DNA of 64,000 nucleotides. Origin: Morchella semilibera. Lineage: Eukaryota; Ascomycota; Pezizomycetes; Pezizales; Morchellaceae. The translations under genes and the position numbers were made by a program. The notes below the pieces were generated by a model, which was not told the DNA's origin, searched no databases, and saw nothing but the letters and a program-made list of their open reading frames with translations. The stretch lies in the NCBI GenBank assembly GCA_009192285.1, contig WBVU01000004.1, positions 3,370,001-3,434,000 on the forward strand, written 5' to 3'. Below, piece after piece: positions 22,535 to 35,000 of this stretch (positions are counted from its first letter, which is position 1; each line of letters opens with the position of its first letter).

Positions 22535-23693
22535 TTAGATTTATAAATGGGGTAGAAAGAGGGAATTGGGAATTGGCGGGCGAGTGGGTTGGAAGAAGGC
22601 TGCAAATATTGTTCGGCGGTTCCTAAAGGTCGTACGTTCATTTTTCCCCCTAGCGATCTTAGGCAACCAGTGTTTAATGTAGCTACATAATATGATGTCC
22701 GGACCCATCGAGATGTAGTGATGTGGTATGAAGGATAGGAAAAGTTGAAAAGTGTACTACATATAGTCAGTAATTAAGTGGAGAGATATAGTCGGTTTCG
22801 AAAAGCTGTGGAATAAGCCAAGGTAGTCTGTTGCAACGAACTATCGGTAGGGTACAGGACTATCGCCTGGCTGGTCGCGAATTTGACAATTTGATCTTTC
22901 CATGCGATAGTCCTGTACCCTATCGATAGTCCGTTGCAATAGGCCATTTTTACACACTACCCCAACCAACCCTGCCTTAATCCACATGTTTTCGCAAGTG
23001 ACTGTATGTCAAAGTTACGTACATGTAGAATGTTCCAAGAGGTTCCCTATGTCACCAGCTGGTGACACACCCCACCCATAATACCAAGTTGGGGGCCATT
23101 ACATTGCTTCATAGACTATCACTCACTCGCCCCAGCCAGTATAAGCTTTCGATTTCCAACCATTTAGGTTTATGCAAATACACGCTACCCCGATAGTCTC
23201 CTACAAAATTATTCAGGCAAACAATGATGGATTTGATACGGCTTCGCCTTGCTTTTTCTTGTATTACCACGGGCATATTACATTGACGGTCGCTATCATA
23301 TTCTCTACAAGCGCAGGAAATCGGGATAGATACATACGAGGCTCTCACATTAAGTACACGGGGCGCCGACAGGCGAGGACCCGTTCACTCACCTGATTCA
23401 GAGCCTTGTTCGTGAGTGAGATTATGATCCAGAACTAATGACAGCCGAACCTCTGACCCAGTAGTATAACTATAACCATTGTAGTCATTGATGGGGACGC
23501 CGGTGTTTGATTGGCTGCCTTCTTAAACCAGCCTCATGTGTATGCTGAGGATCTGGATACACACATGCCATATATGATGCCCTTCACCTCACCTCATCTT
23601 CACACTTTACCCATCATCGCTCCTCCACACTTTACCCATCATCACTCCTCCACACTTACAAAAATCCCCCCCCACCCTAAAGACTTTGTAACG
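22535..23693. other. Intergenic with a 36-bp-arm foldback
   Basis: Apart from the foldback at 22831-22939, one TACATGTA near 23023 and the pyrimidine-rich leader of the next gene (23585-23690), I see nothing coding. Confidence 0.5.
22831..22939. mobile_element. Foldback/MITE-like element, 36-bp inverted arms
   Basis: Left arm 22831-22866 and right arm 22904-22939 begin TTGCAACG and are inverted copies matching at 34 of 36 positions; the loop is 37 nt. Total 109 bp, no coding capacity. No clear target-site duplication. Confidence 0.7.
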
Positions 23694-24032
23694 ATGTTGT
23701 CCGCACCTCTACAAACCTTCCTGCTCACGCTTGCTCTGAGCCGCCTCGCCGAATGCAGCCCAAACAATCTCCCCAAGCGTGACCACCTCTACGGAGGTAA
23801 CCGCAAGGCTGCGACTGCCGGAATAACCCTCTCGGTTATTGCGCTCGTCCTATCTATCGTGGCTTTCTTCTTGATGCTCTACAATAGACGTATGAGGGCG
23901 CAGAATCCAGAGATTTATTGCGCCTATGAACTTGAGGCTTCGAGGACGACGGGGGATAGTAAGAGGGACTACCCGACGGCACGAGCTTCGGAGTTGAATA
24001 CCAGCAGTAGTAACCAGACGGCTGCTTCTTAA
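23694..24032 (+). CDS. Small secreted/membrane protein, 112 aa
   Basis: ATG at 23694 (MLSAPLQTFLLTLALSRLAE) gives a signal peptide, a short ectodomain with a KR site (NNLPKRDHLYGGNRK) and one transmembrane helix (LSVIALVLSIVAFFLMLY). A basic NRRMR anchor and a 45-residue polar tail follow. Intronless. The plan (short ectodomain, helix, RRR, polar tail) is the same as in the two flanking genes, but I see no tail repeat here. No known family. Confidence 0.55.
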   Translation: MLSAPLQTFLLTLALSRLAECSPNNLPKRDHLYGGNRKAATAGITLSVIALVLSIVAFFLMLYNRRMRAQNPEIYCAYELEASRTTGDSKRDYPTARASELNTSSSNQTAAS

Positions 24033-24867
24033 ATATTACATATATCACAATAGGTGGCTGGTTAGAGGGGGATATTTGAGCGTTTGATGTACTCTTTCAA
24101 TACTATTATTGGTATCCTTATTAGAACTGCAAGTGGAAGGGAAAAGTGGGAGGGAAATTTGGGGTATCTTTTCAGTCTCGGTATATTTTTTGATATGAAT
24201 GTCTTTTGTGAGTGCGAAGTCAAACTCGTGTAACATGACATACTTCGTCGCCAAACGGGCCAATTAAAATTAACCGCCGAAAGGCTCTAAGCGACAAATA
24301 ATAAATATTACATAATTACGGTCTGGGCAGTGAGGCCGCCAAGGCATCTGAGTAGTACCGTCTGATATCGTATCGAAATTTCAAAAGGTGGTCTCGTGCT
24401 AGCCCAGCCTATTTCGAAAGAATGAGTATTTAGCTCACTAATCCAAAGAAAGGGAAGCAGCGGAAAAGGGGGGCAAGTTACATAGAAGGCCGGCTAGAGT
24501 CCACTTGATATAACAGATCCAAGACCGACTTCATTATATTATGGATTGCTATATATGCTCACACGCTTGCTAAGATGGTAGGTGTCGTTCCAGCAAGATC
24601 CCCTACACAGTCAATCTTCATCAGATATTTTCTAACGATGTCAAATCATCCTGACAATAGTCGTCAGCTATGGAAAACTTCAGTGCTCTCATTGGTTCCA
24701 GACGGCCAAGATTAATTAAGCCACTTAAAATACATGTAATAATCGACATGTCACCCCAAGGCTCTGGGGAAGGCATGATTTTACCCGACTTCCCCCCCCC
24801 ACAGACATAAACCTTATTCCATCCCTTCGTCTCGGCTCCCGAAAATCGCTAGCCCCAGCTGGGACCC

Positions 24868-26055
24868 ATGATGTTCTCAAAAGTACTAGAGGCCTTCGCC
24901 CTGATTGTGCTCCTCGTCACAGTTGTCAGCAACGAGATTACCATATCAAGCTCCCAAGAAGATCATGCGCAGGAAAAGCACCAACTAGTGGGGTCATCAC
25001 CTATATTCTACGGCGGTTGGGCATTATGGATGACACCATGCCCTGCTGGAACCTATTCTGTTAGCACTGGATGTTGTCCGGAAGGCACGATCAACTATAC
25101 CCCACATATGCGTAAAGATTCCATAGAAACACTCTGCTGCCAAGATGGCTTTAGTTAGTCTCCAACCTGGGTTGCCCCTAGGCTAGTAACTGTGCTGATA
25201 TCAATATCTACACACGTGGAAACAACAGCACAGGATGAGTGCCTAAGTGCAGTGGAGGCATTGCAAACATGTGCCGACCTATCATGGCATCTTTGGACCA
25301 ACAGGGACGGATCCAGATTTTGTTGCCAGAATGGCGATATTGGACATACAGGTGAACAAGCAGCTCTAGGAACAGGGGATGGTGGTTTAGGTGGCAAATG
25401 CGTCCCAGGTAGGAAGAGGAGTCCGCAGGATATAGTCGTCACATCGTACCCCCCGACTTTAAGCGGAACTGGACAAGTAAGTTTATTTGTACATCCACAT
25501 CTCGGTATTTATGAAAGATTATAACAAAAACATTTTTAGCCTACTACGATGTATTACCCCTCGTCCTATTTGGATTCCGGAACCACAACAGCGAGCGCTA
25601 TAGAAACCCCAACAGATACATCCGCTGGTGGGGCAAGCGAACCCGAGACCTCAAGCCCACAACCGTCACCCTCAAGACCTAAAGATAGGCGCAAAACAAT
25701 AGCCGGCATCGCCGTCGGATGCATCTGTGCCTTCTTTGCCATTTTGGGTTTCATGTGGAGATGTTATAAGAGACGAAAGAACAAACCCGATTCTATAGCT
25801 GCTGAAACTGGAGCCCCCCTTCCTGAGGTTTACGGGGGCCAGGCAACGGCCAATGCTCATTTTGTACCAGCAGCGGGGATGAGTGAGGGACCGAACCAGC
25901 GAGGGATTTGTACATGGCAATTGGTGTATAATCCACCAGTATTTGAAGCAGCCGGAGCACCTGTCTCCGAAGTGCAGGGTGGGGATCATCCGAATGCCCA
26001 TGAAATACAGGCAGAAAATCATCCGAACGCCCATGAGCTTAATTGTGGGAGATAG
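24868..26055 (+). CDS. Cysteine-rich type I membrane protein with proline-rich tail
   Basis: Exons are 24868-25153, 25229-25476 and 25540-26055 (349 aa); the introns are GTTAGT...CAG and GTAAGT...TAG. A signal peptide (VLEAFALIVLLVTVVSN) precedes a cysteine-rich ectodomain with paired cysteines (STGCCPEGT, TLCCQDGF, SRFCCQNGD) and LQTCADLSWHLWTN. Next come a Ser/Thr/Pro stalk (TSAGGASEPETSSPQPSPSR) and a helix (TIAGIAVGCICAFFAILGFM), then RCYKRRKN. The tail carries WQLVYNPPVFEAAGAPV, like the LVYxPP/PExDG motif of the gene at 21693, and two HPNAHE repeats. The architecture suggests a cell-surface sensor or wall-associated protein; that is inference. The first intron's donor is somewhat uncertain. 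Confidence 0.68.
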
Positions 26056-26412
26056 AGATTGATGGGGAGGAGAACTTATTAGTTATGGAAGTTATTAAGT
26101 GTGATAGTAATGTGTCTTTCGGCCCGGTCAGGAGTTTTTTTGGAGAAAGTGTTAGGGTAACTATTTTGGGACATATTTTCTATTTATATTAAATCCTAAG
26201 TATCGGGAATGACAATATATTACGGCGACTGGTAGCAAGGGATTCGAATCATGAAAAATCACTCGGTTGCCAAAATAGCTATTGCCCTATATTCTAAACA
26301 TCAGTACATGTAGTTTATATGTGGGACCAATTGTTTGATGAGTCTTGTTATGGTATTCTCAAACCAGTTATCTATTCTCTTGAACCTATACGGGTTCTTC
26401 AACACCGCCTAC
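26056..26412. other. Short convergent intergenic region
   Basis: Lies between two tail-to-tail genes; AT-rich, with one TACATGTA near 26305. No gene. Confidence 0.6.
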
Positions 26413-28467
26413 CTATACCTCTACAACCCCAAACTCGGCCCTCCTACCGCTTCCCCTCTCAGCCAACCTCACCCACTTTCTTACACCTCTTGGCACCTCC
26501 TCACTAACATGGCTAACTACGACCATTGCACCCCCCTCGACATACCACTCCCCCTCCTCCAGCAACCCCAGGCACCGATCCATCACTCCCCTCTCCATCC
26601 CTGAAAACGACTCATCAAGCACTAGCAACTCCCTCTTCGGCGCCACCGCCCTCAGGAACAGTGCTAACCTCTGTACGCTTAGTCCCGCCTCCCCAAATGC
26701 CACCGCATCCCACCGCTCGCTGCCCCCAACAACATCGTCAAACAATGCTAGGAGCCGTTCCGTCGCCGCCGTCTGCTCTTCTGTTAGCCGCGGTGGCGTG
26801 AGGAAGGCCTCGGTGAATCCGCTGAGCACTGTGCGCCGTAGTGAGAGGTGCTTCGGGAAGAAGGCGTGGATCTCGGGCGACGAGTGGCCAATACGGCGCT
26901 GGATATCAAAAACGCTGATTCCAGGCTTTCCCGGTGTCGGAAGCCGCGTTTGGCCGAAGTGCTTAATAGGGAGGGAGTAGGTGAGTGGGTGGTCAGATGT
27001 TAGGAGGGATATTAGCGTTGTTTTTCCGGAGCCTAGGAGAGTCAGTATGGGCTGATAAAATAAGGATAGTAACGATAGATGGGTATGCTCTGCAGCGGAA
27101 GGAGTAGATAAGGGCTAATTATCGCGGGGCAAGCTTTATGGAGAAACCTCGCTGTGAGGTATGTGCCACCCTTTGAAGGCTGATTCATTCCTCACAGGGG
27201 GGTTCCCGTAAGACTCGTCCTCGATCGTTGGCATCCCAAGTCCTAGAACCCTAAAGGTTCAGGCTTCCGCTACAAAACCTCTTCTAGTAGACCAGGAAGT
27301 CTTACCATTAGGCCCAAACAGACCCCATTTCTCACCACGGCGAATGGTCCATGAAAAGTCGCTCAGGATCTCATTGCCGTAGTAGGCGATCTTGACATCC
27401 GTCATCTCCACTAGTGCCTCCGGTAGACCTTTCCCTCCCCCGACCTCTAGCTCCGGCTTTGGCTCTGGGTCTTTGGTATTGGCACCACGCTCCACATCCG
27501 CGCCAGCCCAAACCTTCTCCAGTATTCCGCCATTGCCTTTTTCACCCTCTTGCAGGATCTTCAGGCCCTTGTCTGCCATCTCCTGGATGACCGTGCTCTT
27601 TTCACCAATGGCCAGAACCCGGTTGTCAGCTACGTACGCCAGATGCGTGCTCCAAGCCGGCACCGCATCCTGCAACCGCAACCCACATACAACCTGCGCG
27701 GCGAACGGTACCCCAGCCTTTGAGACCCGGTCCAGAAGCGCTGAGATCTTCCTCTTTGCTATCGGGTCAAGTCCCACTATCACTCATCAGCCTGCCAGCC
27801 CCAGTGTTGTATATCATGGCCAGCCAAGTGGGTACATACTAAACGGCTCGTCCACCAGTAAGACCTCCGGCTTCCTCAGCAGCGCCTGCGCAATCCGCGC
27901 CCTTCTTGACTGCCCATTCGACAGCGTCATGACGCTCTGCCCCAGAAGAGGCCCCAGCTGCAGCTCCGCCGCAACCGCATCCACGAGGGCAGCTCTCTTT
28001 CTCAAACCTTCCTCCTCAGCCTGCGCATGCGCAACTCCTCCAACATCCTCATAAGGGTTCCGTCCCAGGTCGACCGAGTCAGCCAGCCACTGTCGCAGCG
28101 TAAGGTCAAACTCTTCGCGGAGGGACTCGTAGCGTGATGCGATGTATCCCTCGCCATCAGTGCCGCCCGCCAGCATTCCCGTGCTTTTTGAGCCAGCGCC
28201 GAACGAGACGAGGCCAATTGCTGACTGTGGCCATTTCCCCCGGTCAGCGAGGGCAGGGTATGTCCTACTCTGTGGGGAGTACGGAATATGCGTGCCCGAG
28301 AGGATAGAGAGGAGCGTAGACTTGCTGGGACCGAGGACGGTCCATTTCTGCGACGGACTAGTAGTGGTAAGAGGGGGGAGGGTGAATGTGAAGTTTGGAA
28401 AGAGGGCCGGAGAGTTTGGAGACTTGTGGAAAGTAGCAGAGGTGATTCGAATCAAGGGGCGATGCAT
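26413..28467 (-). CDS. Soluble double-NBD ABC ATPase (YDR061W/ModF-like)
   Basis: Exons are 28467-27840, 27776-27306 and 27032-26413 (572 aa); introns of 63 and 273 nt. Two nucleotide-binding domains and no membrane segments, as in yeast YDR061W and bacterial ModF. NBD1: Walker A is shortened to GPSKSTLL, the signature is LSNGQSRRARIAQALL, and Walker B is EVLLVDEPF followed by GLDP. NBD2: Walker A is the full GPNGSGKTTLISLL, the signature is shortened (GLSVQRLALF), Walker B is ELLVLDESFSGM and the H-loop is VVVSHVSEE. Both shortened motifs belong to the same composite ATP site. The start is the ATG giving MHRPLIRITSATF. Transport is unlikely; the substrate or partner is unknown. Confidence 0.85.
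27033..27305 (-). other. Long second intron of the ABC ATPase gene
   Basis: 273 nt, GTAAGA donor and TCCTAG acceptor; it interrupts the NBD2 Walker A (GPN|GSGKTT). It is unusually long for this window. I saw no internal gene. Confidence 0.7.
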
Positions 28468-28749
28468 GGTGATTGTTTTATGGTATGTAGATACCAGCAA
28501 TTGTGGTCTGGACGAGCTGGAGCTGAGGAGCTTCAGGTGAGGTTGGCGTAGAGTTAGAGAAGAAAACCCTAACCCTGTGCCGTTGACTTAAGTCAAGTGT
28601 AAATTAATGACGTTCGGCGCTAAGTTGCCGAGGTGTGGGGCACACATTTGGGTGGGCTATACCGGAAAGAGCTCCAATTCCAACCTCACCACCTCTCCCG
28701 CCACCAACTTCAGCTTCTGAGATAACAGTAACAAGAGACAATAAAAACC
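28468..28749. promoter_or_regulatory. 282-bp divergent promoter, ABC ATPase and small protein
   Basis: The two ATGs face away from each other across 282 bp, so shared control is likely. It contains AAACCCTAACCCTG, a chance telomere-like string. Confidence 0.5.
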
Positions 28750-29035
28750 ATGCTACCTCATCTTCAATCCTCCCGTCATACCAGTGTACCATCCGTAAGT
28801 GACATGACAGCTTCTTTTGTTCAGGGCCCAGCTAACATACTAACAGAAACCCTCCGTCTCACCACCACTCACCCGCATCCGCAACAGTTACAACCCCGCC
28901 ATACGCCACCCCGCATTCTTCACTGAGCGCCTCCAGAAAGTCAGTGCGGGCACAAGTGCAGCGAGTGGATCGAACCCGGTCACGGCGGGGTATGCGTATG
29001 TGCGCAATGATCCGGGTGCTGGGAGTAAGCTCTAG
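28750..29035 (+). CDS. Small conserved-looking protein, 77 aa
   Basis: Two exons, 28750-28794 and 28847-29035, with a GTAAGT donor and a CTAACAG acceptor; phase 0. The sequence starts MLPHLQSSRHTSVPSKPSVS and continues LTRIRNSYNPAIRHPAFFTE, RLQKVSAGT and AGYAYVRNDPGAGSKL. The basic, acid-poor N-terminus could be a mitochondrial targeting sequence. The clean splice, the frame through both exons and the position beside a divergent gene argue that it is real. I do not recognise the family. Confidence 0.6.
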
Positions 29036-32000
29036 CTGAGGAGGGTCAGAGGACTACGGCAGTTTTCTTTTTTCTTTTCTTTTACTTTCCTTTTCCTTTT
29101 CCTTTCCTTTCCTTTCTTTTTCCTTTCTTTTTTTTTTTTTACGATTGTTGTCGATTGATTGATTGCGCATCCTTGCACTTGCTCGAAAGTGCCTTGGAGT
29201 TCCGCATCGTCGGTGTCTATGACAAACTAAACATACCACCATTGTTTATATATACATACCTTCATGTCATGCACTCACTATATCTTAAGCATACATGTAC
29301 CTCCTACATTACATCCGTCCTCCGGAGATCATAACGTCCCCCCCTTACAAACCGAACCCAAACCTTGGATCGCCGCCGGAACTCCTCCCCCTTCCGACCA
29401 CCACACACCCCCTCCCACCCCCATCGCTTGAATCCACTCCCAATGATCCAGGCGTGTGCGCGCTCTGAAGGGAACCATAGGGCCGCCGTAATGGGGGAAG
29501 GGGAGGGGAGGGGGGTCCGCAAGGTACCGTAGCTCAGGTGTAGTGTATGTAAGTATATGTATCCAGGGCCTACATGTAGTTTAGGCTATCCCACACACAG
29601 GAAAGACCAATAAGAAAAAGAAATATATATATATAAACCAAAAAAAAATAAGCACCCCCCCGCCCTGCACGCGCCCATCCTATCCTATCCCATCGTGGTG
29701 AGGTTGATGCCGGTCTTCCGGTGGCGGCGGTATGCACTGCTAGATTCTCGCTATGGTGCTCCCTTGTTGCTGCGCAGGGCGAGAAGGGGGAAAAAGGAAA
29801 ATGGAAAATGGCAGATACGGTGGTTGTGGTGGTAATTGAGACACGTAATTGTATAGGATGTATTGTGTGTAAAGGGAGGGGGGTTCATGCCATGTAGGTA
29901 CATGTATGTAAATATGGGACTACTAGGGAGGGATGGAGCATCATGAGTTGTCACTCGGGGTGGGAACAGGGACAAGTGATGAGTAATGCTTTTGTATGGA
30001 CGGCGCGTGAGGGCGTTAATAGGCAGGGGGGAGGTGGTTTCAGTGTTTCTAATCGATAGTTATTTATGTCAAGGTACAGCGAGGTGGTTATAATGGGGAG
30101 GAGGAGGAATTATTATCTAAACAGCACGGCGTGTAGTAAGTAATCAGCGGACATGTGGACTCATAACGACCACCCATAGGCAGATCCCACATCAACACTA
30201 TGAAATCAAGATCATCAAGACCATCTGATCTTTTCTTGAGATCTACTACTTTATGTTGACATCACCATTGTTGTGTGTGGATAGACGGTCCATGAAGCCG
30301 TAAAAACATTATACATAGCCCAGTCAGTGGTATTACATAGAGTAGGTAGCTGAGGTTCCGAAACAGCTGTCTCCGTCTGTCTCACTCGCTGTACCTACTC
30401 TTCTACATGCCCTAGGTGGTACAACATGGTGCTAGCTGGCGGCGGCGATCTGTCTTACATTTCGGGAGACGGTATTCTCCATTTGCCCTTTTTGTCCTGT
30501 GTTTCATTGTATGTGCCAGTTGTGGATAGCGGATATTTTATGTAGTTAGTTAGGTGATCTGGGGCTGGATCTGTATGTGGATGTGGATATGGAGGTGGAG
30601 GTGGAATTCCAAATCTGTCTGTCTCCCTCGAGAAAAAAAAAAGAACCCACTGCCCGGTTGGGACAACTTACTCTACCCCCACCGTATTAAGTAAAAAAAA
30701 AAAAAAAAAAAAAGGAAAAGCAGTTGTCCTCCAACCGTCGCGTCAAATGTCTTAAGACCAAAAGCTTAAGACCCACCCAGAATAAAGCACTTAGAATACC
30801 TACACTAATACTAGAGTCAGCCAGCCAGTCAGTCAGCAATCAAATTACTCTGTAATTAGTATTTGCTCTCCTCACACCAGTAGATTCAACTCGGAGATTA
30901 CCTCTCCTCCGTCCCAGTAGTCCTTTCCGAGATTACTTTACATACCTAACTCCTACCGCGGCTAACAAGAACCACCGGTAGCTAAGCTAGAGTAGAGTAT
31001 TGAATCAGATCTGCTTGTCTGGTAATAATTGCGCCCCGCCAAGTCCTTCCAGATTCGCTCCGTGCCCGAATCGGCCCGCACCAACCCAGCCCACCGGGTT
31101 ATCCGCTGTCTCACTTCGCCTTGTCTCGTCTCGTAGCCGGCTGGACTGGGCGTTCTCAGTTGACTCCCCCTCTCTCTAGAGACCCCCACGATACCTGCTC
31201 TAACCCCCATAGCGGCAGCAGCAGATCATATTCACCACATCGCGTGCGTGACTAAACGCACAGACATAGAGTACCTACTGGACTGAACTGTTGAGCTGTC
31301 GTCAGTCAACCGTCCGTGCGTGCGTGCGGGTACGATCACCGCGGTGGTCAATGCTCTGCAGCTGGTTTGGGATTGGAATTGGGATACATACTGTAGGTAC
31401 AGAGTCACTGTGACGTACCCCCGTAGAGAGTAACGAGGGTTACTGGTAGTAGAGCATACTGGTAGTAGCCTGTAGTACTACCTTGGGGGGGGGGGTCTAG
31501 AGAAATCTGACTGAGGACGAGGTTGACATTGGGAGGAGAGGAGAGGTGAGGTGATGTGAGGAGTAAGGAGGGAGGGCGCACGCGCACGGGAAGAAGAAAC
31601 AAAATTCAAATCGGGATATACAAGTTGCCATTGATCATTGATCGATCGATGATGACCAATGTCGCCCGCCGACACTACACAAATGATTGGCCCGCCGGCC
31701 AACTACTACTGGCTCACATCACAGATTCTCACTCAGATCTTTTGGATGGTCGATATGTGGCCCGTGAGCTGCGAGCACGACCTCGCGATGGATGTTGATG
31801 GTTTCTATTTTTTCTTTTTTCTCTCACTTGTTTCTGGAATTCCCATTGTCCACATCGTTACGCGAAACGCCCCCCCCAAAAAAAACGATCTCGGGCCTGC
31901 GCCCTACGGCGGTTGTCGCCGACATTACTCTACGGCGCTCTGAGCAAGAAACCATTTATTATTCTTTTCCTCATACATAACCAAGAATGAGCTGTAGGTA

Positions 32001-35000
32001 GAATACATCGGCCGGATCGGTGATTTCGTTCGCCACTGGGTGGGACTCTTGACGACCAATTATGTTCTCCATAGTAGCAGGGTCATACTGTAGCTATAGG
32101 TTAGTTACAGTGAATACCATACTTAATTACGTTCGCTGTCTTGCCTTGCATAATATCGACCAGCAAACAAGTAAAGCAGCAAACATACGTGTCTTGTCTT
32201 GTCTGTCTATCTAGATTTCTGTAGTTCCAAAAGTCCCCGAGGGGGCGGCGGATCCCTCTTCGACTATTTTTGATAGACGTTATATTGTACGTTGCCCCAA
32301 GCTGTGAGGGTGGTGGTGAGAGATAGACATTTCTGCGTAAGGGTGTGGTGTGCGGTGTGGTGTGCGGTGTGGTGTGCGGACATCCATACCCCGTACCTAC
32401 CCCATCCCATTTTTACCATACCACCATCAGAATTGAAACCGTTATTATCCCCTACCGGACCACCATAATCTAATAGATCTACTCTCTCCTATCCTCTCCG
32501 CAAATCCAATGACCTTGTATCTGCTCACAATGTGATATGCGCACGAGTCAAGGCAGCTGCTTGTGACATGTAAGACTGTCAGCAATAGAGAATCAAGCTT
32601 AAGCACGGTAGATCATCTATCATATCTCTTCTCTATCCAGAAAACCCACCTACCGCCATACTTGCTCTTGAAAAAGCCAATTGCGCAATTGCTCAAAGAA
32701 GCAAGAAAGGAAGCTTCCGTGCATCAAATCCATGCTGGCAATCTCTCTGCTTCTAAGTTTTGGACCATTCCCCCACCGCCACGGGCCTCAACTGGCAAGC
32801 TAGAGCAGTAGTCAAGTAGAGATTCAATATTGATCAAATCAAGCACTCCGGGCTGCCCATGTGCACAATAAACCAAATGGACGTAAAAGAAAAAGTGATC
32901 AGTTTTTCCAGAAGGGGCCGGATGCGGCCGGGCGCCGAAGCGAGCGTCGGCCTTTACTTTAGAGTGGTTAGTTATATAGAGTAGGGCCCTGCGCCCAAGT
33001 GGGCGGATTGGAGACTGGGCTGGGGTTTAGATGGCGGAGGTGAAAGGTGCGGAGGAGGGGGTGCAACAAGGAGCGAATGGATGAAGAGGTAGCTAGCTAG
33101 CTAAGGAGGCGATGATGCATTATAGTACTGGGAACCACTACTCTACCATAGAGTGCCTGTTCTTCATCTCGGATCTTCTTTTTTGTGTTTATCTCACAGC
33201 ACCAAAAGAAACAAACGAGCTCTGCTGCGCCGCCTGCTACGTGGGTATCTCGCACGAGATATGCGATTGGGAACGTTAAGTGAACAAGCAAGCAGGGGCC
33301 GGGCAAGATAAAATCACTACTAGTAGCAAGTCTCCGTCTTTATTATATGTATTCCTTTTTCCTGCGGCAGTGCAAAACGGTCAAAAAAAAACCCATATGT
33401 ACCTACATGTATGTACCTACTTATTTGTTTCCTGCGAACTGTCAAATGCCTTTTGATTGCGTGCCTGCAGCTGTCATTGGATGCGCTGCCAAGGTTAAGT
33501 TAAGCTAAGGTCGTGGTACCTACAGTACCGTACACAATTGGAAGATTAACCGTGACAATGGGGGAGGGCCAGCTCAACAGGCGGGACGAAACGAGACGAG
33601 AAGAGAAGAGAAGAGCAAGCTGGCCAGCGGTAATAGAACTCGTCTCGTCCCTCTTCTCACGAGAACTCCGGATGAGGGGTAAAGACTTGTCCCCCAACCT
33701 CGCACATACTTCCAGAGTAAGCTGAGGGGGGGAGGGGCGATACACATAAAGGACCCATTATTCCTTTTCACCCCATGGCATAGTAAGGTAAATAGAAAGC
33801 AAAAAAAGTAAATAAAATCTTCAACCTAGAAATTGTCAGTCGACCCATGGATGAGGTATTTTGGATGCGTCGTGATCGGACTATATCTTGGCAGGCACTT
33901 CTTTGGACGGAGGACATAGCGGGCATGACTGAATATGCCCCCCCCCCCCGGGGAGCCGCAAACAGCATCAGACAATCAGACAATGTCTAAGGACATTGGA
34001 CAAGCTTTGCCAACTGGCCCAGCCAGAGGTTCACCACCCCCCACCAAAATCGGACAACATCGACCACTTCTGTTTTTTTAAATTGTAAATCCACCCGGCC
34101 TGGGAGAAAATCTGTTAAATCATGCATTGCATAAAGGAGGAAAAAAGAAGAAGGGAAAACTGGCGAGAGACACATTCCTACTTGCCACTCCGCCAAGACG
34201 GGGTAAATTGACGCGGTCTCCGCGGGCGTTGTGGGTTTCTTGGTCTCGTCTATTCTGTCTTGCCAGCTGCCCCTCACAGACATGATTGTATGCTCCGGTG
34301 CAGCCCTGTTGAACTTAGGCGCCTTGGTACTGCTGGTGCGAGTCTTTTTTTTTTTTTTCCTCCGTCCTTTTTCAAGGATCAGCCAGTTGCAAAAGAATTG
34401 ATCCTGAATTTGCGATGAGTTGTTGAGTTGATAGGTAGCAGGCTTTGGCCAGGGATCCTCTCCCATCCCCAGAACATCGAATTAATTGACCCGTGATTAC
34501 AGTACACTGCTGTACGTACGGACAGACAACCCATCGTGAGGCTTTTATGATAGGAAAGGGAATGAAGGGTAAAAACCACACACATATGTAGGCGGCAGTG
34601 GATAAGTAGTGCAATATTGCATTTGAGGTTCTTTTGCTACCCATCTCGGTCAATCCCCACAAGGTTGAAGCTGTTCTGTAACTGCTCAGCTCTGCTGTAA
34701 CGCGGGAAGTTTTGTTTGAGACGGATGGATGCGTCATTATATGATGTCCCACACTATCAATTACTTACACCCGGCCCGTGCACGCAAAAATAATTCGCAA
34801 CGCAGGCAATCGATCAGCCCGGATATCTCCTTATTAGGAAAAGAAACCTAAAGGCTCGGTTATCAAGCCCATGTAGTAGTAGTAGTAGTAGACTGGAGTA
34901 AAACCTCTTTCAACTGAAAGGATATTGAAATCCTCAAAGCTGCTGCCTGGATTTCGTATGTAGGTACCTTAAAGGGTAGAGACTCGGAGTGACTGAACCC

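Noticed and set aside
25111-25228. Alternative first intron of the 24868 gene from GTAAAG at about 25111
   Set aside because: In frame, but it would remove the paired-cysteine TLCCQDGF segment; the GTTAGT donor at 25154 with a TAAC branch site fits better.
28563-28575. AAACCCTAACCC telomere-like string
   Set aside because: Barely two units inside a promoter; no array, so no interstitial telomere claim.
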